Part shown: positions 49,601-60,570 of the stretch, piece after piece | How the letters are laid out: every line of letters begins with the position of its first letter | How positions within the stretch are numbered: the stretch's first letter is position 1 | From: Tetrahymena elliotti 4EA | Lineage: Eukaryota > Ciliophora > Oligohymenophorea > Hymenostomatida > Tetrahymenidae | Length of the DNA stretch: 64,000 nt | Assembly (NCBI GenBank): GCA_000231825.2 | Contig: JH720293.1 | Location: forward strand, 2,046,001-2,110,000 | Direction of reading: 5' to 3' | Position numbers and translations under genes: made by a program | The notes under the pieces: generated by a model | Told to the model about the DNA's origin: nothing | Database searches by the model: none | Seen by the model: the letters and a program-made list of their open reading frames with translations, nothing else

Positions 49601-50717
49601 TACCAGAAAGCAAGAAGACTGCAGAGGCAGCAGTAACACCTTCTACCCAACCAACACAGGGTTCACTAACAGCTGCTCCAATAATTGAAGGACGTACGAT
49701 GGTGACAGTCATATTGGGAGGACGTTCAGCCTTGATGATACGTTCAACTGCACTTTTTGTAAAGACGTAGGTGTTAGGATAGTTACCTAAGATTGTTTTT
49801 GTTTAACGTTCTAATTCAGCAGGAGGCATTTTCATTAAATCATCCATTAACTAACGAGCATTTTATTCAGTATTGTAAATATCCTCTTCAATCCAACCGC
49901 GTTTATCACTATTGACATAGCAAGTAGAAACGTGGACAAAGTTTTCGAGTTGAACACAATGCTTTGATAACTCCATCATTCTAAGAGATCCTCTAACATT
50001 AATATTAATAGCTTCTTCTAATTTAGCATTAAAATCAACTGAAGCAGCACAATTAATAACAATATTTGCTTCTTGAGTGATAGTTTAATAATCTTGCTTT
50101 GATAAGCCTAAGCCATCTTTCAATAAATCACCTAATAAAATAATAAATTTGGTTATTGGTTTTGAAAAATGCTATAAATATCTTTATGAATTTTGAATGC
50201 TTTTTTTTATAATTGGTCTAACTTTTGTTATATTGTCATATATATCATTGATTTGATTTAAAGTATTAGATAATAGTTTAAGCCTAAGGATATATAAACT
50301 CATATCCTTAGAATAAAGCTCCTAGTTAACTCCAAATGGTAGTTTTCAAAGGAGCTTAGGCAGTGAGTTATCTAAAAATTGAAGGAGACTAGCATAAATA
50401 CGCATAAATGATGAAAACTATTCAATTAAAAAGAAGTAATATAATATACCTTCAATAGGAACTACTTTGCTGAGAAGATAATTGAAAAAATTATCTCCCT
50501 TTTCCTATCTCAATCTTTCGAATATTTCTGAATCATGGATAACCTTTTTGAATCTCTCTTCAACGGGACTACCTTTCTTGCTTCTAATCAAAACATAAAT
50601 TCTCTTCACCATAGGAAGGGTTCTGAGAAACTTTTCGAAAATGACTTTTCCTAAAAAGCCTGTTATACCAGTTAGCAAAATGGTCTTTCCTTCATAAAAC
50701 TATAATACCTTACCCAT
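46655..50717 (-). CDS. FARAT: Bifunctional fatty acyl-CoA reductase / DHAP acyltransferase (4 exons, 1140 aa)
   Basis: Makes both precursors of ether lipids: fatty alcohol from acyl-CoA and 1-acyl-DHAP. Exons 50450-50717, 49230-50131, 48088-48970, 46655-48024; 1141 codons. N-terminal half: NAD(P)H-binding Rossmann motif TGITGFLG (residues 16-23) and the short-chain-dehydrogenase-like YVFTK (Tyr 211, Lys 215), followed by the reductase domain to about 390. C-terminal half: acyltransferase with the H-x4-D motif in THRSYID (His 604, Asp 609) and FFVEGTRSRSGKM (Glu 684-Gly 685), as in GPAT/DHAPAT enzymes. A Tetrahymena protein with exactly this fusion (TtFARAT) has been described in the literature as initiating ether-lipid synthesis; this gene is it or a close paralogue. 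Each domain appears complete. The C-terminal -ARL could act as a weak peroxisomal PTS1-like signal. The first intron (50132-50449) is unusually long and structured. Confidence 0.93.
50282..50361. other. Base-paired element inside FARAT intron 1
   Basis: Three inverted pairs lie in 80 bases: CTAAGGATAT/ATATCCTTAG (50284-50293 with 50302-50311, 8-nt loop), AAGCTCC/GGAGCTT (50316-50322 with 50351-50357) and the competing outer pair GCCTAAG/CTTAGGC (50282-50288 with 50355-50361). The last overlaps both others, so two alternative folds are possible. Box H or ACA sequences in proper register were not found. It could be an intronic ncRNA, a splicing-regulatory structure or a mobile-element relic. 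Confidence 0.5.
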
Positions 50718-52408
50718 ACTTTAATATTTATTTGAATTTTTTAATAATTTGATAAGATAAAGAATATTTAATTTTTTTTTAGTTATTTTATTATTTGATA
50801 TTATTTTTATCTTAATTTTCTTTAAATTAATCAAAACAACAAATTATTATCAATCAGCCCTTTCACTATGAATGCACGCTATGGGTTTATTGAGCTTAAA
50901 AATATTATCAAATAAATTAATCCATGTTAATTGCATTTAAAGAGAAGATTTGACCATAATATAAAATTTAATGTTTACTAATAAATGTCTGAGAAAGAAT
51001 CAAGAAGTATATTTTCATGTATTTTTTTCTTAGCTCCTAATTAAAATATGCAACAAAAATACAGTAGTTCTATTTAGTTTTGACTTATTTGTTAAACAAT
51101 TTTTAATTTTGTAAAAATCAAAATTCAAAAGAACTAAAAAGCATTACAAATTTTTAATATCTTTCTCAAAACTATTGATAGTTGATTTATTTTTAAATTA
51201 GTGTATTATCTCTCATTCCTTCACTAAAAATTGTAGTTCGTAAATATCGTCACACTTAAAATTTATAAGTTGTTTGTAATAGAAATGAATAAAGAGTGCT
51301 AATTATCTCAAAATAAAAAGAATTAATAAACAAAATTCAATGAATTTGCTCTATTTCCCATACTTTGCATGTTTGAATTCATCAAACTGTAATTAATTAT
51401 TTTTTGATGGAGCTATTGATATTTGCTTTTTCTAGTTCATACAACATTTTGTTTCTTATATTTTTAGAATAAATACCTTTAAAATTAAGACAATTAATTT
51501 TAAATATTAGAAATTTCTCTAAGATTTTGATTATATTTCATATCTTAAGCAAGAGCAAATTTTGTGTCTAAAAATAGCTTTACAGTTAAGCTCAACTATC
51601 TTAAATATAGAGAAAAAATAATCATACTTATTGTGAGAGTATTAGATAAAGCTTATTTATATCTAGACTATGTAGGGATATTGAAAAATATTAATTTAGT
51701 TTTGGTGATAGAACTAATGGAATTAAATATTTGTTACAGATAGTTCAATCAACGAAATTAAATTATTATTTTGCTTAGAGCTGAAATGACGAGTAATATT
51801 GTTTTATGCAAAAAAAAAAACTAAAAATAAATATTTAAATATTGATTATTAAGTTCTACATAAATAACCTTGGTTAGTCAAGATAGACGTAATTTTATTA
51901 TATTTATTAGATATTTTTGCATATTTTCCAATCGAATATTACTTAATTTTTCTAATTTCTTTTTAATATTACTTTTTAAAGATATGATTTATTTACACGT
52001 CTAAATAATTAATTACGTATTAATAAAAATCTTTTGGTTTGTATGGCCAATAAATTTTAATTTGTTAGTAAACAAAATATATTTGCATACATAAAAACTA
52101 AAATTATTAAGGAAATCCAACTTTATGATAGATGTTTCTGATAAGGTAGCTCTTTTAGATTTAATTAAAATAATTCATAAAAATAAAAGTTCGCTTTTAT
52201 ACTACATATTATTTCTTTTTAATGCTTTATTAGTTTACACTCAAAATTAATTAAAAATAAAATACCAGCTTTTATTTATAATTAAATTGAGAAATTAAAA
52301 TTCTAAAATTGTCTAAATTTTATTTAAATACTTCGTAACATTTTACCAATTCATTAAATTAAGTATTCACATAAACTAATTAATTACTTTTTAAAACATT
52401 CAAAATAT
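50718..52408. other. Intergenic, no gene seen
   Basis: About 1.7 kb of AT-rich DNA with the FARAT promoter at its left edge. No tRNA, snoRNA-like fold or exon-like stretch was recognised. Confidence 0.55.
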
Positions 52409-54751
52409 TCACTTTTTTTTAGTTACTTCATTTAATTATTTTAGCTATTTTTACTTTAAATCTTCCAAATAATTATTTAGATCTCCCAATTATTAGCTAG
52501 AAGAATTTGATGTAACACTGCTCTAAAGACTTCCTGATTTTTGACTCTACAGCTTGATTAATTCTTACTGGCACTATTCAAATACAGTAAGTAAATTAAT
52601 AAATAAACATATTCAGGTATTATTTTAATTTTACTTTTAGCAAATCATCTTTCATTTTCTCATACTTTTCTCTGTACTCATTAATTCTTTGCATCATATC
52701 TTCAATTGGACTCTTTCTATCTTAAACACCTTTTTGTTGATTCTAATAAATTATTTAAAAAATAATATAATTCTCAACTTTTTTAATGTTTAAAATTTTG
52801 CTTACTAATTGTGTTTTGAGATAATCTACTTGAGCCCTCATAAACAAATTTTCATCTTTTAATTTATCTAATTCATCAGAATTTCCTAAGGATTGGGTAG
52901 ATTACTGCTAAGTTTTTTGCAATTTTTCAATATTTTTTTCTTGTTCTGTAAATTTCTCCTTGATGTAGTCATATTCTTTTTTAAGCAAATTGTATTTTTC
53001 ATCTTTTTCTTTAAGTTTTTCAACTATTTTAGAATCCATTGATGATTGACTAGTATTATTCATGTAATTAAGCTACTACTTTAATGATTCAACTTCTTTA
53101 GTTTTCTTCTATTTATCTAACTCAGCAGCCTAGTAATCAGACTAAAGCTTCTTTATTTATGCTTGATATTAATCAATAATTTTTTTATTTAAATCACCTG
53201 AATTTGCATTTGAAATAAAGCTAGCATTTGAAATATTTTTTGAGCTTTTTTTATTATAAATTTAATCATTTTTATCAAATTTAGGATGAAAAATAATTTT
53301 ACTTGTTCTAAAAGTTGTCCTTTTTAACAAATGATTCATCGAAATCTTTGTTGATAATCTTTTTTTTAAATTTCTATGTAAAAAATGTGATGGTGTAAGT
53401 ATAAAATTACACTATCAGGTCTAGAATATTTGAATATTTCTTCATTTGTAAAAACTGTTTTTATTTCTGAGCCTGTTTCATCAGTTAATTTTTCTTTTTT
53501 AACTTCTTTTGTGTTATCAATTGTTTCAAATAACAGGATATTCTCATTTTGGCAGTTAGCTATTTTATTTTATTATATTTATTTTATTTTATTACTAATT
53601 TCTAAGTACTTTAAATCCATGGATGTGCTAATATATCCTTCAAAGGAAGTCTTTACTTTGGATCTAACACTAAAATCTTTGAGATAAGATCTTTTGCCAT
53701 TACAGGGAAATTTTTTGGATAATCGTACTTTATATTCTTTATTTAATATCAATAAAAATATTATTTTTTTTATTTATTTTTTATGTTCACATACCTTAAT
53801 ATTCTACTTTGTAGTATTTTCTACATAATCAGCATTATTTTGATTATTTTTAGGAGCAAAAGGACTAGAGCCTGAAAGAAGTTCATAAGCTAAAACACCA
53901 ACAGACCAAATGTCTACACCAAAATCATGTTGATGATTACTTTAAAGCATTTCAGGAGCCAAATAATCTAAAGTACCACAGAATGTAGTTCTAATATCAG
54001 ATTCTCTTTGCTTAAAGTTTGACCATCCGAAATCTGCTAATTTTATATTTCCATCTTTATCAAGCAATATGTTTTCTGGTTTTATATCTCTATGAATAAT
54101 TCCTTTAGAATGGCAAACCTCCAGAGCTTTACAAAGCTAGAAAATATACTATTGAAATAGAAAATAAAATAAATTAATATTTTTAAAAATTTTAACTAAA
54201 ATTACTTTTGCTACTTTCTTTTCATCAAATTAATGATTTGGCTACTTCCATAACTAAACATAAAGTTAACCCTAATTTTTAAATATTTGTTTGCATTAAA
54301 ATGCATCTATCTATTAATTTTATTAACATTACCCCTTATGCATATTCTAATACTAGATAAATATTAGTATCATCTTCAAAATGATTATAAAGTTTAAGAA
54401 TGTAGGGATGATTCAAAGAGTACATAATTTTAACTTCATTTGTCACTTATTCAACCATATTGTTTAATTTAAGGTTTTTCTTATTAATTTCTTTGATTGC
54501 ATATATTAATTAGCTTTTTCTGTGCAAAACTCTTATGACCTTACCAAAAGCACCTTTTTATTTAATTTATTTGTGTTTACGAAAACTTAAATTCTATAAA
54601 AGCTAAAATGCTAAATTGAATGAAGAAATGTACCTTTTCCTAAAACTTTTTATCCATCAAAGTCATTTATGTTTGATTCATCTTCCCAACCTGCTTATAC
54701 AGTTGGAGAAAGGTATATGTATCTTTCTTTAACTTAATTTAATTTAGGCAT
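52409..54751 (-). CDS. Aurora-like serine/threonine kinase with C-terminal coiled coil (10 exons, 596 aa)
   Basis: Exons: 54634-54751, 54333-54553, 54206-54253, 53795-54148, 53610-53727, 53411-53559, 53303-53373, 52806-53244, 52635-52742, 52409-52573; 597 codons. Kinase domain from about residue 34: GKGAFGKV loop, YAIKEINK (catalytic Lys), [20 protein letters not shown], and the activation segment [15 protein letters not shown], whose ADFGWS and GTLDYL-x-PEM are Aurora hallmarks with the activating Thr conserved. HPWI closes the domain near 290. Auroras usually end there; this protein has about 300 more residues, beginning with an acidic linker and then a long coiled coil (about 410-530), ending in KK-rich sequence. 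Family role: mitosis, cytokinesis or cilium disassembly. Exons 3 (48 nt) and 7 (71 nt) are very short, and their boundaries rest on frame and AG/GT sites. Confidence 0.88.
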
Positions 54752-55827
54752 TTAATCTATTTAATTATTTGCTAGTTATTGCTATCTTTAAGTTTTTTTA
54801 TATAAATATTAATAAATTTTTTATTAATTTTTATGCAAATTTTAATTTGACTAATTTAAATTTCTGATTCTGATGAAATAATAAGAAACATCTAAAAAAA
54901 CAAGAAAATAGATATTCGTTCATGCGTGATTTATTTACAAATAAAATAGATAATATTTATCTAGTAAATATTTTAAAATAAAATTTTTAACTTTTAGATA
55001 TCTATTCCTGAAATATCTTTCAACAATTTTATTCTAATATTCGATGATTTTATGTAAATTTTTTATTTTTAACAAGAAAGAAGGGCAGAAACACATTGAA
55101 AATTATCTAATAAAAACTAATGAATTATTTATTTTAAGTAAATTTTATTTTACTATTATTTTAATTTAGTGAGGATTTGATTTTTTTAATAAATTTTTCT
55201 ATTTTCAATTAATAGATTAATATTAAATAAAAAATACCTTTCTATCTCCTCCATCTTCATTTAATAAGAAGGAAATAAGAATATCTAAAACAATTAAAAT
55301 TTGTGCTATGTGAAATTTAAATAATTGAAATAAATTGTCTTTGATTAGATTGAACATAAATAAACATTTTTAAAAAGAAAGATATTTATAAATAAATTAC
55401 CCTTTTTAAAACTACAAATATTTATATTGAAGCAATAACATATTTAAAATTTATTTGATTTATGATATTTTTTGCACTTAATATCAAATAAGTTCAAAAA
55501 ATAGTTCAAAGTTTTTAATTACATATTTTATCAAAAGCAGAATTTTTCATATAATGTTGGAAGAAATATGATAGTTTGATATTTATTTTAAATTCATCAA
55601 TAAGAAGAAATAGATGAGATACTTTTATATTTTTTTACTTCAGTGTTGAATGGATCGAAAGAATATTAAATTAATTTTTTATTTCAAAAAAAACTTTAAT
55701 AAAGTAAATTAGGTATAATGTACTTAGATAGTAACATTTTATTGATTTCGATGCAAAAATATTATAATCAAACAATATGAAGTTTTAGAGAAAAGGGTGA
55801 ACATTTTCAATATAAAATGCTTTTTAA
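54752..55827. other. Intergenic, no gene seen
   Basis: About 1.1 kb of AT-rich sequence upstream of the Aurora-like kinase and downstream of the next minus-strand gene. Nothing recognised. Confidence 0.6.
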
Positions 55828-57615
55828 TCATAGTTAATTTCTATTTTAATATTTAGGAGTACTTCCACGAATCTAATTTCCTATTATTGTAGCATGTGGA
55901 TAGGCTGTAGAGCCATAATTTGTCTTTCTTTTTGGTGTTTCAGCTCTTGATTGATTTATTGAATTCTTAAATTTACCACCTGATGTTAATCTGAAGGTTT
56001 CAGAAAAATTATGAATTTGTGGGAAGAGAGAGGAAACCTCATTTTCATCTCCACTACGATGTGTATTTACATAGGTCTCCTTTCTTGTGCTTTGTGGCTG
56101 TAAGAAAGAAGTTCCATACTTTTAATAGCTATTTCCTGGTGTAGAATCATATAAATTATGTTAATTATTTGTATGGGGTTCTGCACTTGAATAACGCATT
56201 CTATATTATTTCTCAATTTCGTTGGTGATTGCTTCATTATACTCTGGTGGAGCATTTAATTTTTCACTTTTCTTTGGAGTTCTCAATCTTGGACGAGCTT
56301 GTAAGCTATGTCCATTAACTTAATTACTCACTTATGGAGATGTATTATATTCATTTTAAGATTAAGACATCAAATTATTTTAATTAATAGGTTATGTATT
56401 AGATAGAAGTTTTTACTAATACTATGGCCTGGGTTAATGGCTAAGGTTATTAGCCATAATTTAATTTTTCTAATCCTCCAAAAATTTATTTTCGTTAAGA
56501 TTTCTGATAATTTAATCATCAAGCATATTGATATTTCTCCTAGGATTTTATTATGAAGATTTTCTAAGTTTGCTTGAAGGAGTAAAAATATTATTTTAAA
56601 GAGGATACTATTACTATTCATCTTTCAAATTTTTATCAGTATTCAGTCTGGGAGACTAGTGCACTTTGCGATATATATCCCCTGTACCATTCTTATATCT
56701 ATTAGACTGTGATCCTTCTCTATTGTTTCTTATCTTAAAATTTGTTTTTGGAATTTCTTATTCATAATCAACATCATCATCCTTGTTAATTTTATTAAAA
56801 TTATTATAACTAGAATGATATTTATCATTTTAAGAGTTGTTTTAACTGTGGTTATTCTTTATCTTTGGATTTATTTTCTCATTTTATAATTCATTTTCAT
56901 ACTCTGGGTATTTCATCATCATTTATTCAGTATCTGGGCCATCAATAAGACCTAAATCTTACCAGCGAGTTAATACCTTTTCTGCATTTTCAAACTTTTC
57001 ATCTACTGTTTTTGCAACACCCATTTAAACTAAAGGTTCTTCCCATTATTGCAAAGACTTTATAGCATTGCTTAACTTGTCAGAATAACGTTTTAGTTTA
57101 TTTAATTTTGTGGATTCATTATTTGATTCCTATTTACTAATTAAACCAATTTAGTGTAAAGCTCTTCTTTAGTTATTTATTTATTATTATGCTCCAACAG
57201 AAGACCCTGATGATTTTACATCACCAAATCTATCCTAAGTTGATCTAAGCATAGGTTTGGATATTTCTTCAATGAATTCTCTTTTTTTGAAAAACTTTTC
57301 TAAATCAGGATTAATATGAACTTCATCATCTGAGTAGTTTACATTTACTTCTTTTATTTGAGATCCTTATTAATTATTGCTCTTTACTTATGATTATTGC
57401 TTATCATTTTATTGGCTGTTTGAATTTCTTCTAGAAACGGGTTAGTTTCCATCAGGGCAAGCTTATACTCTGCCACTACTTTGTTGGAGCTCTTTTTATT
57501 ATTAAACCTATTATGCTAAACCTAATGAGCTAGATTGAGATGAATTTTATTAATTTGCTTCACCCTTAATCATCCCATCAGATTGCTTATTTACAACATT
57601 TGTTGAAGTAGACAT
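55828..57615 (-). CDS. Q/N/S-rich protein of unknown function (intronless, 595 aa)
   Basis: A single exon of 596 codons starting MSTSTNVVNKQSDGMIKGEA and ending in TGA. Gln, Asn and Ser dominate. The one folded-looking segment is residues about 165-245, helical and amphipathic (KLKRYSDKLSNAIKSLQQWE; ENAEKVLTRWQDLGLIDGP). The C-terminal third has repeated basic-proline phospho-type patches (RPRLRTPKKSEK; RAETPKRKTN; RGSTPK), each a possible CDK/MAPK site. No signal peptide, membrane segment or known domain recognised. Composition fits a cytoskeleton- or RNP-associated protein; no function can be given. Confidence 0.8.
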
Positions 57616-58564
57616 CGATTAGAAAAAATGATTTACTCTATAAAATAATTTCTATTTTTTGATATTATCTATTGATTTGTTATTTACAAAGTATTCGTAA
57701 CCTCTAAATTTGATTGCAATTATAAGAAAAGACAATAACCAATCTTCCAGGTTCAATAAGAAAATTAATATTTTATTATTAATAATTTTGATTGATATTT
57801 ATCTTGTTTGTGAATTTAATAATTTAGTAATGCGTAAATTATTATTATGACTGTTTCCACAATTTTTTTTTTAAATGGTTATTTCATTATTTTTTATTGA
57901 GCTTTTATTATCCACATACCACAAATTAATTGTATTATTATTATTTAAATACTTCTTTATACCCAATTAATTAAATCATCCTATTTTGTTTATTATACTG
58001 ATAAATTTCTAAAAATTTTTAAGATTAATTTTATTGAGCAATTCCTTCAATTCATAATTTTAATTATTATTTCTTTGAATTTGAATTGAATTAGATATTT
58101 TTTTTTTGAATTTTAAAATTATTTCAAGTAAAAGAAATTTTTTTTTAATATTAATTTTATTGTGAGGTGAGGTAAATTTGAAGAGTATTATAACAAAAAG
58201 TAAAAATTGATAGTAAGATGTATTAATTTGACTTTATTTTATTGCATTTTGTAAATTTTAGTTCAAATTTACATATTAACAAAGGATACATTTTTTAAAA
58301 AAGGTTAGAATAGATTTTAATGAATAATTTATTTTGTACAAAGCCGTTTGTTGTTTTGAAAATATTTTTTTAAAAGATATACTGAGTTTAAAATTATCTT
58401 AGTTTTTGTTTATGTATTCTTTCTTTCTGAAAATTTCTGTTTTTTAAATTGAAATTAAAAATGATTAACTATTTTTTGATCAAATTTGATAGGATATTAA
58501 TTAAAATTCATTAAAATTATTAAAAAATATATACAAAAATCAAGAAAAAATTTTAATCCTAAAA
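57616..58564. other. Divergent promoter region
   Basis: About 0.95 kb between a minus-strand Q/N-rich gene and the plus-strand SNARE gene; very AT-rich, presumably both promoters. No specific element recognised. Confidence 0.55.
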
Positions 58565-59245
58565 ATGAAAGACTAGTTCAGATAGGAATATGATTAGATA
58601 AAGAAATTATAGCTTTCAATAGCAAGAGATATTACAAAAAGAGAGTAAATGAAAATTTAGGGGAAATCTCTAGGCTCAATTGATTCGGAAATCAGAGGAT
58701 AATTAAAAAGTTTTGAATCGGATATTTAAAAGATTACTTAAATGGTGCATGATTAAGAAAGAAATTTACAAAATTTAGGACTTACTGCAAGAGAAATAGA
58801 GCAAAGAAGAAGTATGATAGCTGAATTCGAGAAATAAAAGAAATAACAATTAGAAATATTAGTATAGTAAGATAAAATTGCATCTAAAAATGTAAAAATG
58901 TAAAAACCAGCTAACTTTACAGAAAAATATGATATTGAAGGGCAGACAAACAAATAGATTTATAAATATTAGTAATAGGAATTAGATAGTCAAGATAAGT
59001 AAATATAAGTTATGCTTAGCACTGTTAATAAAATAAAAACTGGTGGATAAAATATTGCTGAAGAGGTTAATGATTAAGTTCATCTTTTAAACGATCTTGA
59101 TATTGGATTGGATAAAAATACCTAGTTAATAAATAAAAACTCTGGAAAACTGAAAAATCTTTTGAAAACGAACTCTAACTTTTGCTTACTAACATGTGTT
59201 TGTTTAGAAATATTTTTGCTGATGTTTTTTATAATCTTTTTATGA
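58565..59245 (+). CDS. Qc-type SNARE, syntaxin-6/8-like (intronless, 226 aa)
   Basis: Mediates membrane fusion, probably on endosomal or Golgi membranes, as one helix of a four-helix SNARE bundle. The N-terminal ~120 residues are helical and charged, with LGLTAREIEQRRSMIAEFEK resembling the linker of syntaxin 6/8. The SNARE motif spans about residues 140-200 in clean heptads, centred on IAEEVNDQVHLLNDLD, where the Gln is the zero-layer residue. A C-terminal hydrophobic anchor (CLLTCVCLEIFLLMFFIIFL) ends the protein, so it is tail-anchored. Length and layout match Qc-SNAREs. It sits alone on the plus strand between minus-strand genes. Confidence 0.88.
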
Positions 59246-60570
59246 AATTGTTTATTTGTTTAAACATATAGTCTTAAATCATTTTAAAATAAATTTCATA
59301 AAGAAAACATATCAATTGAATTGAAAATATTTTTATAAAAAAATATAAGACAATAATTGTAAGAAATAATAAATACTTTTTAATTTGAAAATGAAAACAA
59401 TTATTTAATTTGGCATAGTATTTGTTCATAACATAAGAATATTTAAAACAATTTAAATTGCTTGTAAATAGTTAATAATCTTTTTTATTTATACCAATTT
59501 ATTTAAAAAAATTAAAAGTGTGAATTAAATAAATTCTAGCCCAAGTAGAATGTAATAAATTAATTTTTGAAGGTTAACTTTAGCATGATAACCACCTCTA
59601 ATCTTTTTATCTAAAATGTAGTCATTTTAATATGACACGATTTTTTTTCATTATTGATTATTTGGTTAATTTCTTCTACTCATTAATTTCTAAATTTTAT
59701 TTTCAAAAAAAGATATTTACATTTCAAAATAAATCCAAGACAAATTTTATTAAAATTTGTTTCATCCTTGATGGCATTATAAAACTGATTACAAACCAAA
59801 TAGCAAACTATCATCAAAAATCTAATTCATTTTTTTTCACACTATTTTTCAAGTAAATTTGAATTGTACTGAAACTTTTTTTGAGATACACTTTAAAAAA
59901 TGATTTTTCAAACACAAACCTATTTTTACAAATTTTATAAAAAGTACTTTTTCTTCAAAATGGCTGCAATCATAAAAGCTATTTCATTGCTTTTTGATAG
60001 ATTTTTCTATTAGTCCATCAAATAACAATAAAAATAAATTGTAATTTTTACATTGATTTATTTTTTCATGCTTTTAATGATATTTAACATAATATTTTAG
60101 AATTTTATTTAATCTTGATCAATATTTTAACTTTTCGATATATTTTCTTATTTAATAATTTATATTAATTTTTTAACTCTAGGAATTTCATCACTTTCTA
60201 TTACTAGAAAAGGTGAAAAATCTCAATAAAAAATATAAAAGAAAAATCTTGATAAATTTCATGTAGAAAATATATATTAAAGACAAAGTGTTTTGCTAAT
60301 TAAAATTAAAAACTCAATAATGAATGGAACAATGAAAAAAGAATAATTTTTTTAAGAGGAAAATAAAATTTTTATTTAGCTGAGAGTAATGTATATATAA
60401 TATGCATATTCATAATAAATTTAAAATATTTTATTCATTTGCAATTAAATGATGTAAAAAATTCTTATTTTCCAAGTTAGTTTATTTTATCATTATATAA
60501 ATCAGTACTATTTATGTTTATTCTAAAGAGAAATAAGAAGGTGAGTTTAAGAGTTTTATCAAAAAATTGA
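59246..60570. other. Intergenic containing a pseudo-exon
   Basis: About 1.3 kb between the SNARE gene and the kinase gene. Apart from the relic kinase exon at 59575-59651 it is AT-rich with nothing recognised. Confidence 0.55.
59575..59651 (-). pseudogene. Relic of the first exon of the neighbouring kinase gene
   Basis: Read on the minus strand it aligns with exon 1 of the kinase gene at 62395-62466. The ATG and its context CAATAATGA are kept, as are the blocks for YIL-x-K and GYHAK; shared strings include GCATGATAACCA and CTAAAATGTAGT. Similarity continues outward into the 5' flank and into the start of intron 1. The copy has one extra base before the YIL block, so its ATG frame hits TGA after nine codons. 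The splice donor GTAAAA is changed to TTAACC, and no later kinase exons follow. It is therefore a decayed partial duplicate, about 2.8 kb from its source. Confidence 0.75.

Noticed and set aside
58753..58953. Minus-strand ORF with hydrophobic segments
   Set aside because: Antisense of the Qc-SNARE gene, which is clearly coding on the plus strand.
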